DNA of 64,000 nucleotides from Voacanga thouarsii (taxonomy: Eukaryota; Streptophyta; Magnoliopsida; Gentianales; Apocynaceae), in NCBI GenBank assembly GCA_026120185.1, contig JANUWF010002278.1:1518501-1582500 (forward strand), read 5' to 3'. Under the pieces are notes generated by a model. It had not been told where the DNA came from, searched no databases, and saw only the letters and a program-made list of their open reading frames with translations. Shown piece after piece: positions 35,235 to 47,852 of this stretch (position 1 is the stretch's first letter; each line of letters opens with the position of its first letter). The position numbers were made by a program, and so were the translations under genes.

Positions 35235-37302
35235 ATGTCAACCAACCTAAACCTTCATAGCATCTTGGAGACCAACAAGCTCAATGAATCAAACTATCTT
35301 GACTGGTATCGAAATTTGAAAATTGTTCTCAAATCGAAAAAGTTGCTCTACGTGCTAGATGCTCCTATTCTGCCACCACTAGCTTAAGATGCTCATGCTA
35401 ATGAGCATGCTATCCATAAGAAGCATAAGAAGGACATTGACACAGCATCTTGTATCATGCTAGCGGTGGTGACTCCTGAGCTACAAAAATAGCATAAGCA
35501 TATGGATGCTCATTCGATGATTCTTCATCTTCGAGAACTGTTTGACACCCAAGCCAGAACAAAGAGATATCAGATCTCAAAGAAACTATTCCGTTCTAAA
35601 ATGGCTGAGGGTGCTTTTGTGGCTACTCATGGGTTGAAGATGCTGGGCTTAATTGAGAAGCTTGGATCTCTTGGGTTTGTGATGGACCATGAATTAAGTG
35701 TTGACTTAACTCTACAATCTTTTCCTAATAGTTTTTCACATTTTGTAATTAACTATCAGATGAGCAAGATTAAGTCCACCATTCATGAGTTGATTAATCT
35801 TCTCAAGACTGCAGAGTTCTCTATGAAGAAGGATTCCAATGCGGTCTTGATCGTAGAATCATCTTCTTCTAAGAAAAGAGTTCAAATGAAGAAGAAGAAG
35901 GCTCCTATTAATCCCAAAGGTGGTGTAAAGAAGAAGGATGCTATCACCAAGGGCCTATGCCATCACTATGGCAAGATAGGCCATTAGAGACACAACTGGA
36001 AGGCCTACTTGGAGACCGTAGAGGAAAAGAAGTAGAAGGAGAAGCTTGTGGGCACTTCTACTTCTGCTCTTGGTATGTTTATGATTAAGATAAATACTAC
36101 ATTTAGAGATGAGATATGGGTATTAGATACTGAAAGCGGATCTCATTTGTGAAATAACTTACAGGGGCAAAAGGACAGTAGAAGTCTAGAGAAATGCTAT
36201 GTGGACTTGCGAACTGCAAATGGAGCAAAGGTTGCTGCACTTGTTGTAGGGACATTCGAGCTGAACCTGCCTTCAGGATTAGTTTTAGAACTACAAAACT
36301 GTTATTTTGTACCAATTTTATTCAAAAACATTATCTCGGTTGCATGTTTAGATCTATATGGATTTCATTTAATTTTTAAGAATAAATGTTGTTCTTTTTC
36401 ATTGAATGATATCTACTATGGTTCTGCAACTTTAGTTAATGGTTTATATGTTCTAGACATGGATAATCCAGTTCTCAATATAAGTAATAAGAAACCAAAG
36501 GTTTATATCCCAAACACCTCTTATCTATGGCATTGCCGTTTAGGCCATGTAAACTAGAATCGTGTTTCTAAGTTATACATGCTTAGTGATTTTGGGTCAT
36601 TTGAATATGAATCATATGGCACTTGCGAATCTTGTTTACTAAGTAAAATGACTAAAACTCATTTTTTTGGAAAAAGAGAAAGAGCCAAAGAGTTATTAGA
36701 ACTCATACATTTTGATGTATTTGGCCCAATGTTTATATAAGCAAGAGGATGTTATAACTATTTCATAACCTTTATCGATGATTATTCACGACATGGGTAT
36801 TTGTATTTAATGAAATACAAATCTGAAGCTTTTGAAAAGTTCAAAGACATCAAGAATGAAGTAGAGAAATAACTTAGTAAAAGTATTAAGACTCTAAGAT
36901 CAGATCGAGGAGGTGAATACTTAAATCAAAGTTTCAAGACTATCTTAGGGATAATGGGATATTATCTCAATGGACTCCACCACATACATCTCAACATAAG
37001 AGTGTATTTGAGAAAATAAATCGAACCTTTTTAGACATGGTACGGATCAAGATAGCTTCTATAGACTTACCAAAATCATTTTCGGGATATGCACTAGAAA
37101 CTTCTTTTTATATTGTAAATAGAGTTCCATAAAAAATGGTTGATACTATCCCATTCGAAATGTTCTTTGGCAAGAAACCAAAGTTATCTCACTTGAGAGT
37201 ATGGGGTTGTCCTACTTTTGTTAAAAGGATACAGTCAGATAAACTTAAAAGTAAGTCTGACAAGTGTTTGTTTGTGGGTTATCCGAAAGAATCTTTCGAT
37301 AA
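35235..37302 (+). pseudogene. gag-pol: copia gag-pol of C2 (to end of integrase), broken
   Basis: ATG at 35235 starts gag (LETNKLNESNYLDWYRNLK). One frame runs through capsid (35502-35987) to a damaged zinc knuckle, CHHYGKIGH, where a second Cys is Tyr and the next Trp is a stop. Protease follows near 36125 as WVLDTESGSH, with Glu where Gly is expected. Integrase has HCRLGH and CESC, the Asp regions HFDVFGP and LRSDRGGEY, and the C-terminal GKKP...VWGCP and LFVGYPKE stretch at 37136-37290. At least eight stops are present, mostly TAG/TAA where Gln or Trp is expected. The frame shifts near 36945. Confidence 0.87.
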
Positions 37303-37987
37303 CCAGTCCTGTAGGTCATGCCAGTCCAAGCTAGCAGGTTCAGTCAAGTGGATTGTGTGTTTTCGGAGTGCACAACTAGTAAGTTTAAGTGTAGAGATAG
37401 AAGAGTATCTCACCCAGTAGGGCATACACCTACCTTGTGTTAGTACGCACAAAGTGTGACATTCTGATCGTTACATTATCATGATGCACAAAGTTTAGTG
37501 CCATGGCTATCTCTTTTGAGTGGTTGCATTTCTTGCGCACATGTATGTTTTGGAAAGCAAAACACCACTCTTCAATTGTGAAATTTATTTGAGGCTTACT
37601 AGTATTTTCTTTTATGAAAATTTCACAACGTGCATACATGAAATATTTTACCTAAAACACTCAAAGCACACATGGGCTTACTGAGATTTATATCTCACCA
37701 CCTTTTATAACATATTTTCAGGTCGATCATGCTGTGAAAGTTATTAGCTAGAGAATTGCCTATGTTCTAAAGACTTATAGTTATTTTTTTCACCTATGTA
37801 TTTCTTTTGAGAGATAGTAGTAGACTTTTATTTTTGAGCTTGTTCATGTATTGCTTGGGTTGTAATAAGTTTAATTTTGAATTTTTTCTTTTATTTATTT
37901 TGTGTGTCCTAATTATAAAGACCCCATGTCCTTTGCACGGGGCGACATCCCCAACCCTAATATGGGCATAGGTAGTGGGGTGTTACA
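37303..37987 (+). repeat. Gypsy LTR end piece (duplicated unit 2)
   Basis: Starts at CCAGTCCTGTAGGTCATGCC, inside the LTR, and ends GGGGTGTTACA. It aligns from its first base with 22984-23654. The junction with copia C2 lies five bases after a CGAAAGA/TCTTTCG inverted repeat (37284-37298). Confidence 0.87.
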
Positions 37988-38343
37988 GCTCGGGTATGGT
38001 GGTGAAAATAATAGATTAAGATAGGACTTTGGCCAAATTTGTGGAGGCATTAAGAGCGGAATATATCCCTTAGTGGATAGTAGAAAAAAGGGAGGATGAG
38101 TTCCAAAATCTGAAGCAAGGGAGAATGACCGTGACTCAGTATGCTGCTCGTTTTACCCAATTGTCAATGTACTGCAAGAGGCTGGTAGATAGCAAGCAGA
38201 ACCTATATCCTGAAGACCATATCGAGTGGCACCAGCGGAGTTGAAGGAACTAAAGGAGCAGCTAGAGGAATTTGTGAAGCAAGGTTATATAAGACCTAGC
38301 ACGTCACCTTGAGGAACTCTAGTGCTATTTGTGAAGAAGAAGG
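37988..38343 (+). pseudogene. gag-pol: gypsy gag fused to RT start (unit 2)
   Basis: Repeats 23655-23868 plus 31322-31467 without the Athila-type insertion. Capsid residues (EYIP, EDEFQNLKQG, AQYAARFTQL) lead into AACCTATATCCTGA and the RT start [18 protein letters not shown] at about 38219. Protease and the gag end are missing at the fusion, the same in both units. It is cut at GAAGG (38339-38343). Confidence 0.87.
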
Positions 38344-40050
38344 TGTTAGTGTTATGCTCTAGAGGCAATCACTTGTAAATTGTATATGACACTTTTGTTT
38401 TCTAATAAAAGGTTTTATTTATCTTCCAATTTATTTTATGTAAAATAACTGTTAGATAAAGTCCCTAGTACAACACTGTGTTAAGGAAATCATAATAGAG
38501 ATCATGATATGAGATTCTTACTACACTATATAGTATTGGTACTTAAATAATCCCTAGTCATAGTATTAATAAGACAAGGACATCATTAATGCGTTAAGAC
38601 TAGCACGTGTTAGGCTTCCTGATTTGATCAGGCGGTGGTTCTCGTATCTGTAAGTATTGTGATACTCAAAGTTAACACGTGGATGCTTGTTAATAAAACA
38701 AGTACATTGGATGACCTGACTATGAGATAATCACATGGATAACTATGTAGTGTCTGTGATAAAATCTCGCTATAACAAATGTGCAAATATTCTTACGCTT
38801 GAGATCTCCAATGTACTTTGTTTGTTGAGCATTGTACTTTGATTGCAAACTCTGGAGCCAGATCGAGGGCTACCTATGAGATAGATATTGGGTACAATAT
38901 GAGGTAAACGAAAGTAGTTGAGTGGGTTAATAAAGGATTCACCACTCCTAATTGTAGAGGCGAATATCTCGCGGACACTTGTAGGAATTACTACTCGTGA
39001 AATCCTTGGCAAAGGTTATTGTGCATTGGAAACAGTTCCAATTGATACACATGTTAATTAGTGGATTCCTGGAACAAGTACTAATATATTCAGGCCAGAA
39101 TTAATATATATTCTGGAGGGAGTTGCACTAATTCCATACTCCAAACTGAATGAAGTATTATATTGTGAAGGGAGTTTGTTGCACTATAATTTATTATTGA
39201 AGGATTCATGTCAAGCCATTTGACTTCCTGGATTCTTGGGTGGTCATTATGTATTGCTTGATACCGCTCATGATCTACTGAATATGGGTTTATAAATTGA
39301 TGAATTAATAGACCAATTCTGTTTGGAATTAATAGATTGATTTTGGATCCTTTTAGGATTATTAATCTAAAAAATGTTTGGATTAATTCATATTCATTAC
39401 CAATAGACTGGGAAACCTGATATGTCATACACAATAGAGGATTTTGTACTCAAGATGTTATATGATATCATTATAGGGTTAATCTTCAGAAATAGAAGTT
39501 ATTTGGACCAAATTATAATTAGTTATAACTTCTGGGCTAAATTATAATTATAATAACTTTTTAATTACAATTTGATGAATTCTAATTTGATTAGAATTCA
39601 AATAGGAAGCTTTTTACGTAAGGTTCAACGTTTTTTTCCCCTCAGAAGGTTTGTGATCGGTTTGATCTTCTGTGAGGTACAAAAGAAGTTTTTGGTAAGC
39701 TCTTGAGAAAAATTAAAACTCTCACGGAAAAATCTTCTCTCTCTCTTCTCTGGTTTTATCCTGGCTACCACTCCTCTCTGCTAGCACAGAGATTTGGCTT
39801 CATGAGTTTCCTCTGTGTGGACACTATTGGAGGGAGTTCAACGCTGGGACTCCATTGGCGACGACAAGGATCTCTAGTATTGCTGGATTGAGTCTTAACA
39901 GAAGGAAGAAAATTTTAAATGACAGAGACATCACTGATGGCATATCTTCTTGCTTTTGATCCATTTATCCCACATGCATGCGGTCCTCTTGCTCAGAATC
40001 CGTAGTGTCCAATGTATAATGCATATATGATGCACGTATGGATTCTAGCA
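38344..40050 (+). mobile_element. Solo LTR of the C2 copia family, with TSD
   Basis: TGTTAGTGTTATGCTCTAGAGGC to GCACGTATGGATTCTAGCA, flanked by GAAGG at 38339-38343 and 40051-40055. Removing it and one GAAGG rejoins the RT frame from FVKK to [11 protein letters not shown]. It resembles the LTR at 31468 throughout, with scattered differences. No internal region remains. Confidence 0.93.
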
Positions 40051-42669
40051 GAAGGACGGGGCTTTGAGGTTGTGTATCGACTATCGGGGATTGAACAACC
40101 TGACCCTCAAGAATAAATATCATCTACCATTAATTGATGAACTGTTTGACTAGTTGTAAGGCTCCAGTTGTTATTCCAAACTGGATTTGAGGCAGGGATA
40201 TTATCAAGTGCAGCTAAAGGAGGAGGATATTTCCAAGACTGCCTGCAACACGAGATATGGTCACTACAATTTCATAGTGATGCCTTTTGGAGTGACCAAT
40301 GCACCAGCGGTGTTTATGGATTTGATACATCGTGTTTTCTAACCCTACATGGATAGGTTTGTGATGGTATTCATCGACGATATACTTATATACTCCAAAA
40401 GTCCAGAGGATCATGCAGAGCATCTAAAATTAGTATTGGAAAAGCTAAGAGAGCACAAGCTTTAAGCCAAATTTAGCAAGTGTGAATTTTGGCTGGACCA
40501 TGTGTTGTTCCTTGGCCATGTGGTAACCAAGGATGGAATCATGGTGGACCTAGCAAAGATTGAAGCTGTTTTAGACTGGAAGCAGTCGGAGAACATCATT
40601 GAGATTAGAAGCTTCTTGGGATTGGCCGGCTATTATAGGCAGTTTATTAAGGGGTTCTCAACGCTAGCATCACCTATGACCCGATTGTTGAGAAATGATG
40701 TACCCTTTGTCTGGAATAAGAAATGTGAGAAGAGTTTCCAAGATATGAAGCGGAGGTTAATGATGGCTCCAGTGTTGAGTTTTTCAAAGGGAGATAAACC
40801 CTACGCTTTGTATATTGATACTTTGAAGGAAGGTTTGGGAGCAATATTGATGTAGGATAGGAAGGCAATAGCTTATGCTTCTCGGAAGTTGAAGCCTTAC
40901 GAAGTCAATTATCCAACACATGATTTGAAGCTAGCTGCCATTGTATTTGCTTTGAAGAAATAGCGGCATTATCTATATGGAGCCGAGTATGAGGTGTTCA
41001 TAGATCACAAGAGTCTGAAATATATTTTTACCTAGAAGGACTTAAATTTGAGATAGCGGAGATGGATGAAAATTTGGGGGGAATATCATTGCCCTATGAA
41101 CAACCACCCTAGAAAGGCCAACATTGTTGCTGATGTCCTGGGTCGTAAAGTCAAAATGGCTAAACTGAGAGTGCAAGAGATTCAAGCAGTCCAAGAGGTG
41201 TTGGATAAAAGGACATAAGTGCAAGAAGAGAGGATTATTGTCAGTAATCTGTGATTGATATCGGATCTACGGTAGGAAATCATCAAAGCTCTTAGACAAA
41301 AGTGTAGAGTTTTAACTTTTCAAGGACAAAGAACTTAAATGGTAAGGCAATGATTTCTGGCAGGACAAGACGGGAGTGATGTATTTCTGAGATCATTTGT
41401 GTGTACCTGATGGGCAATAGCTGAACAATAAGATTTTGGAAGAGGCGCATGAAAACAAGTGCGCTATTCATCTGGGAGAGGTAAAAATGTATCAAGATCT
41501 AAATAAGGCTTATTGGTGGCTCGGAATGAAGAAGAATGTGGTGAAGTATGTCTCCACGTACTTAACCTATTAGAAAGTTAAAGTAGAGCACAAAAAGTTA
41601 ACAGGATTGTTGCAACTATTACCGATATCTGAGTAGAAATGGGAAGGGGTGACCATGGACTTTCTTACCGAACTCTCTATGGCAAGGACCTAAATTTAAC
41701 CAAGTCGGTGCATTTTATACTGGTGAATGTAAGGATTCAATGGAGAAGTTAGCGCAAAAATATATGCGGGAGATAGTCAGATTGCATGTAGTACCTTCGA
41801 GTATTTAGTCCAACCGAGACCCGAGGTTTACATCCCGATTTTGGGACAGGTTTCAAGAATTGATGGGTTCTAATCTAAAGTTCAATACGACAGTGCTCCT
41901 GCAAACCGATGGTCAGTCAGAAAGGGTTATTTAGATATTGGAATATATGTTAAGAGCTTGCGTATTAGATTTCGGAGATAAATGGATCGAATGTATACCG
42001 TATGCGGAATTGACTTACAATAATAGCTACCAATCTTAGATTGGAATAGCCCTATATAAAGCGTTGTATGGACGTAAGTGTCAAGTACTTCTATACTGGA
42101 GTTCGTCAGAAAATAGTCACATAAGCAAGTTTGGAAAAGTCTACGTTCAGGAAATATCAAATAAGGTGAAGCTAATCAAAGAAAGGTTGAAAGCAGCTCA
42201 AAACTAACAAAAACGTTACGTGGATAATAGGTGTAGGGAGTTGGAATTTCAAGTAGGAGACAGTGTGTTTTTAAGTTTGACTCCGAGTAGAGGAATTTTG
42301 AAGCATCTGAAAGATGGGACGCTGACTCCGAGATAATTGGGACCGTTTCCAATAACGAAAAGAATTGGACCGGTGGTGTATCGACTGGATTTGCCGGATG
42401 GTTTGACGCGAATATATGATGTATTCCATGTATCTCAGTTGAAGAAATACAATGCTGACCCTGGGCATATTTTGAATGATGAACCATTGGTATTGCAACC
42501 CGACCTGAGCTATATGGAGAAACCCATGAAAATTTTAGACCGAAATATCAAGACTCTCTGAAATAAGCAGATCCCTATGGTGAAGGTACAATGGGAGCAT
42601 CATGGCAGTCAAGATGTCACGTGGGAAATGGAAGAATGGATGAAGCGAAAATACCCCGACTTGAGATAA
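40051..42669 (+). pseudogene. pol: gypsy pol: RT, RNase H, integrase, chromodomain
   Basis: RT continues with [30 protein letters not shown] and the catalytic [10 protein letters not shown] (about 40366-40395). A 117-codon open stretch (40502-40855) covers the RT thumb and RNase H start ([14 protein letters not shown]). RNase H follows to the GRKVKMAKLR region near 41145. Integrase has a zinc region with both CxxC cysteines changed to Tyr (YVSTYLTY), a core with MDFLTELSM and SNRDPRFTSRFW, and TDGQSERVI. The C-terminal GPF/DLPDG and chromodomain VKVQWEHHG...WMKRKYPDLR end at 42669. Many stops are TAG in place of Gln or Trp. The spacing to the 3' LTR is normal. Confidence 0.9.
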
Positions 42670-42715
42670 AAGTACACCTGAATTTAAGGATAAAATTCTT
42701 CTAATGATAGAAGGA

Positions 42716-43437
42716 TGTAAAACCCCGCCTAAAGCTACCCTAGAGTAATAGGGATAGGATGCATATCATGTTATCATGCATAAAATATATCTCTTAAAAG
42801 ATTTTGTGTACCTTAGAATTGTGGTTTATGGGTTGTATGATTTATTTCTTCTTGTTGTGTAGAAAGGGTAAAAAGGTAATTTTACTTGAGATTGAAATAG
42901 GAAGATGGCTTGAGGCTTAGATAAGAAGAAGAATTGGTTGAGAAAATAAGAACAAGAGTTAATATGTGATTTAATCTCTAAGGTCTTGAGTTCAAATCTC
43001 ATCACTTAAGTTTTATTCATATTTATCTTAACCAATATTTGAATTTTCTTCCTGCTTATATTCCTTAAAGTTTGGAATGTTATCTTGGGGAAGACACAAT
43101 GGTAATATCTTAACTATGTGGTATTGTCCTAAAAAGAATTCTTGTCTTAGCCTCTTTGAATTTAAACTATTCCTAATTCTTTAATTCATTTTTATATCCA
43201 TAAATTCTTGGATAATTACTTTCTTGGAATTTTGAAATTCTAGCTCTTGTGGGATAATGGTTGACCAAAAATGTGGAGGAAGAATAGGAAGAGGTTTCAA
43301 TTAAATCACCATAACTATTTCTTCACAAAAAAAAAAAAAAAACTCCATCTTCTTCTTGTTCTTGTTTTGGTTAAAAATCTAGAAAATTTTTCCAAATTTT
43401 CTTCAAGGCTGATTTTTGAAATTTGCAACAAGCTTTC
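42716..43437 (+). repeat. 3' LTR of G2, first piece
   Basis: Starts TGTAAAACCCCGCC after a degraded purine tract (AATGATAGAAGGA). The B-box side of the tRNA-like segment remains (TGAGTTCAAATCTCATCAC, about 42987); the A-box side is deleted. The LTR is cut by copia C3, with CTTTC (43433-43437) as left TSD. Confidence 0.9.
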
Positions 43438-44808
43438 TGTTAGAATTTGTGGACTCCTAAACATGGAAAACATCCACGAATCCTTTCCGAAGACCTAAGC
43501 CAAACGAATAAAATCGATCTAGGGGTTACAAAATTACCTCTGTTTGTCATAGTCAAGACCTCGGTCTTCTGGTTTTTAGGCGTATGTGGAATCGAACAAT
43601 CACCAGATGTTGCAATGTGTGAACGTCCTCTATTGGATACACATGGCGAACCAGCTTGTCACCCGGGAGTGCTAGCATCTAGGGTTCTGAGAAGTTTTAA
43701 TTTTTTTCGTGAATGGAGGAACGAATGTTTTAACAAATAACTAACATAAGAAAACGGCTAGGGTTTTCTTTTTAAAACCACCTAAACCTCCTGGAGTCTA
43801 AGTCTCATAATATCTTATCATATTCTATTTTAAATTTAAATTAAATTAGAACTGAAATGATAAGATTCTGCAATTATCTTGGTAATTTAATTAATTAATG
43901 TACCGAGTTAGATTCTTATAATCTGGACATCCTCCAGATACATCGACTATGGATATATTTCCAGATTCGTTGTATCTAATCATTTTTCTAATTTCGATTC
44001 ACCTAGACATATTTCCAGATACATCGAACTTGATTACCAGAAAAATAACCTAACAAGTTCACTTATTGTGTGACCCTATAGGTTCATTTAACACTGACAG
44101 TGTGCCTAAATCATATTTAAATGGCCCATAAGTTATAAGTGGTTTATAGCAAAATATTATAACTATCCAGGTTAAATGAAGATCAGTGATCTCTTTGAAC
44201 CAAACCATAATTTTATATTTAGTCCTTTTGTCACACGATATCCTGATTAAGCATAAGGCACGAAGCATGTCATCTTTATTAAGGTTAATCAATTATTTCT
44301 TGATCTCATAGTAGACTATTCAAACAAATAATATCAATATCTCAAATTGATATATTTGAGCACAACCATGCATTTTAACAGTTTAACTTATCAAGGGGCC
44401 TATAGACATTTCTCCCTAAATTGAGGGGGACAAATTCTTCACTATCAATCCTATTCCTCTCCCTGGTTTATTCTATGTTCAACTATGGTCTAATTTATTA
44501 TCTAGTTAAAGATAATTTTAGACAACATCAAAATATAGAATTTATCAGGTAGAAAATTTTGATAAATTCAGATGAAGGACTTCTAATATCACTACGGCTA
44601 GAAAGTATTTATGACATGTTCTATGAAGCACTTTCACAGTGGGTCATATCCAATACAATGTTCTCTAACATTTATTTATATTTTGACTTAATATCACATA
44701 TATCCATGACCAGTAAAACATAGCCATCAAGTCACAAACATTCTAATCTTAATTTATTATTGTTGCACTAATAATAATCGATCAGGGACAATTTAAGAAT
44801 AGTCATCA
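43438..44808 (-). repeat. 3' LTR of C3, start missing
   Basis: Aligns with 50925-52220. Plus-strand left end TGTTAGAATTTGTGGACTCC is the LTR 3' terminus of a minus-strand element. At AAGAATAGTCAT (near 44808) homology stops and RNase H coding begins, so about 160 bases of LTR and the polypurine tract are lost. Confidence 0.85.
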
Positions 44809-47800
44809 TTTTACTAATACATCTCCTTTATCAACAATTTCTCGAACTAGATGAAAACATCTAAGTATATGTTTGGATCGCTGATGTGATTTTAGTTCTA
44901 TAGATTATGCAATGGCTCTATTGTTGTCACTATAAAGATCCACTGGGTTCACAATACTAGGAACTACATCTAGTTGTGTAATGAACTTTTTTATCCAAAC
45001 TGTTTCTTTAGCTGCAGTTGAGGCTGCTACATACTCAGCTTTTGTAGTAGTATCGGCCATGGTGTCTTGCTTTTAACTTTTCCAGCTTACAGCACCTCCA
45101 TTCAAACAAAATAGAAAACCTGATTGCGATCTATAGAATCTATGTCAGACTGCAAACTAGCACCAGTGTAACCATTTACAACTTGCCCGCCTTCTTATCC
45201 TCCATAAACTGAGAACAAATGTTTATTTTTTTTTATTACTTCAGTATGTTCTAGACAGCAATCTAATTTAGCTTTCCAAGATTTGACTGGAACCTGCTCA
45301 TCATGATCAATGCATATGAGCCATTGGGTCGAGTACGTAACATGGCATACAAGATAGATCCTATAGTGGAAGCGTATGGTATGTTGTTCATGCGCTCTTC
45401 TTCATTCTTCGTGGAAAGACTTTGAGTTTTGCTGAGCTTAATGCCGTGTGACATTGGCAAGAATCCTCTCTTAGAGTCTTGCATACTGAACCTTTTCAGT
45501 ACCTTGTTAATGTATGCATTTTGACTTAGTCGAATTAGCTTTCTAGATCTATCTCTATAGATCCCTACACCTAAAATATTGGCAGCTTCACCTATGTCTT
45601 TCATTGAGAAACAATTTTCCCACCATATCTTTACACTTTGTAGAGTTGGGATGTCGTTTCCAATGAGTAAGATGTCATCAACATAAAGTATTAAAAAGAC
45701 TATTACATTCCTATTAGTTTCCTTATAGACACAAGACTCATCTTTACTTTTTATAAAGTTAAATTCTTTAATTGCTTCATCAAAATGAAGATTCTAGCTT
45801 CGAGATGCTTGTTTCAATCCATAAATGAATTCTTGAAGCTTGCACACTTTATTAGAGTTCAAAGGATCATCAAAACCCTTAGTCTGTGTCATGTACATAT
45901 CCTCGAGTAAGTTCCCATTAAGGAACGAATTTTTGACATCTATTTGCAAAATCTCATAACTATAATGCGCTGCTATGGCAAGAAGAATTCTAATAGATTT
46001 AATTATTACAACTAGTGAAGAGGTTTTATCATAGTTTATACCATGAGTTTGTCTATAAATGTTTGCTACCAGTCGTGCTTTATAAGTGTGCATATTTTCC
46101 TCCATGTCTGTTTTCTTTTTGAAATCCCATTTACACCTAATGGTTTTTGAACCTTCTGGTGGATTAACAAATGTCTAGACTTGGTTATCATACATGGATT
46201 GCATCTCAGACTTTATGGCCTCTAGCCATTTTCCAGAGTTAGAAATTTTAATAGCTTCTTGATAAGAAGTGGGCTCATCATTGACCATGAGCTCCACATT
46301 GTGATCGTCAGTGATGAGGAATCCATATCTCTCAGGTTTTGACGAACACTACCAGATCTTCGAGGTCCTTGTTCAACAGAAGTTGGTTCACCTTGGACTT
46401 GTGAGCCATCTAATCGAGGTTCTTTGTTTAGTTCTGATATTGTTTATAGCTTTTGAATCTCATCAAGATGTTTTTTACTCCTACCGATTCTCTTGGAAAT
46501 AAATTCCTTTTAAAAAAAGAATCCATTTTGTGTAACAATTACTCTATTTTCTTTTGGGAGATAAAATTAGTATCCTTTAGTTTCTTTAGGATACCCCATA
46601 AATATGCATTTGTCTGATTTGGGTACAAGTTTATCAGATAATAAACACTTTACATAAACTTTGCAACCCCAAATCTTGAGAAATGATAACCTAGGTTGTA
46701 TCCCAGTCCATATATCATATGGCATTTTCTAAATCGATTTAGATGGAACTTGATTCAGTATGAACACAGCAGTCTCTAGGGCATAACCCCAAAAAAAGAT
46801 TGCAAGATCATTTTGACTCATCATAGATCGAACCATATGTAATAAAGTCTTATTTCTCCGTTTGGATACACTATTCCATTGAGGTGTTCCAGGTGGAGTT
46901 AATTGGGAGATAATTTCACAATTCTTAAGATGCTCGCCAAACTCGTGACTTAAGTATTCACCACCATGATTTGATTGAAGTGTTTTAATACTTTTTCCAA
47001 GCTAATTTTGTACTTCATTTTGAAATTCTTTGAATTTCTAGAATAATTCATAATTATGTTTCATCAGATATAGGTAGTCATATCTGCTAAAATCATCCGT
47101 AAATGTAATAAAGTAATTGAATCCTCCTCTAGCACGTGTATTCATTGGTCCACATACATCAGTATGTATTAGGCCCAATAAATTAGTTGCCCTTTCATTT
47201 TGTCCCTTAAAAGGTACCTTAGCCATTTTGCCTAATAAACAAGAATTACATGTTTCATAAGATTCTAAATCAAACGAATTTAGAAGCCCATCAATATGAA
47301 GCCTTATAATGCGTTTCTTATTTATATGGCCCAAACGACATGGCACAAGTAAGTCAGATTTAAATCAATGGATTTTAATCTCTTAGTATTAATGTTATAA
47401 ATAGACTTGTTCGAAGATCCACGAAGATTGAGAATATAAAGCCCATTTGATAACGAGGCATCTCTATAAAATTGCCATTTTTATTAATGGAGCAAATGTT
47501 ATTCTTAATAACAAATTCAAAACCTTCTAAATCTAAACAAGAAACTGAAATAATATTCCTACTCATAGCAAGAATATAAAAACAATCATTCAGTTCTAAA
47601 ACAAGTCCATTGGGTAAAATTAAAATCAAAAGGTCCCACAACTACTGCAGCAACTTTTGCTCCATTCGCAACCCGTAGGTCCACCTCACCTTTTACCAAG
47701 GCTCTACCCCTTTTTAGACCATGCACATTTACACAAATGTGAGATGCACAATTGGTATCCAATACCCATGAATCAGAAGTAGATAAATTAATTTCTATAA

Positions 47801-47852
47801 CATAAATACCTGAAGCGGCAGTCTCACTGTCCTTCTTCTTCTTTGTTTCCAA
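44809..47852 (-). pseudogene. pol: copia pol of C3: protease, integrase, RT, RNase H
   Basis: Read on the minus strand. Protease shows WVLDTNCASH (about 47745-47775), with Asn where Gly is usual. Integrase has RLGHINKKR, CNSC and HTDVCGPM (47038-47346). RT has YKARLVA, QIDVKNSFLNG and YGLKQAS (45794-46105), then the catalytic LILYVDDILLIG (about 45660-45695). RNase H begins with YASTIGSILYAM (45263-45604) and ends in SDNNRAIA and KHILR near 44830-44930. Frames are interrupted at many places. The last part of RNase H is cut off at the LTR fusion. This is the usual Ty1/copia order. Confidence 0.87.

Larger units (their letters stand above)
31468..37302 (+). mobile_element. Ty1/copia element C2, right end lost
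   Basis: It has a 5' LTR (31468-33176), an iMet PBS, a 2-kb leader, and gag-pol as far as the end of integrase. It stops abruptly at 37302 against the middle of a gypsy LTR. RT, RNase H and its own 3' LTR are missing. The long LTR and long leader recall the Angela/BARE type; this placement is by architecture only. Confidence 0.85.
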
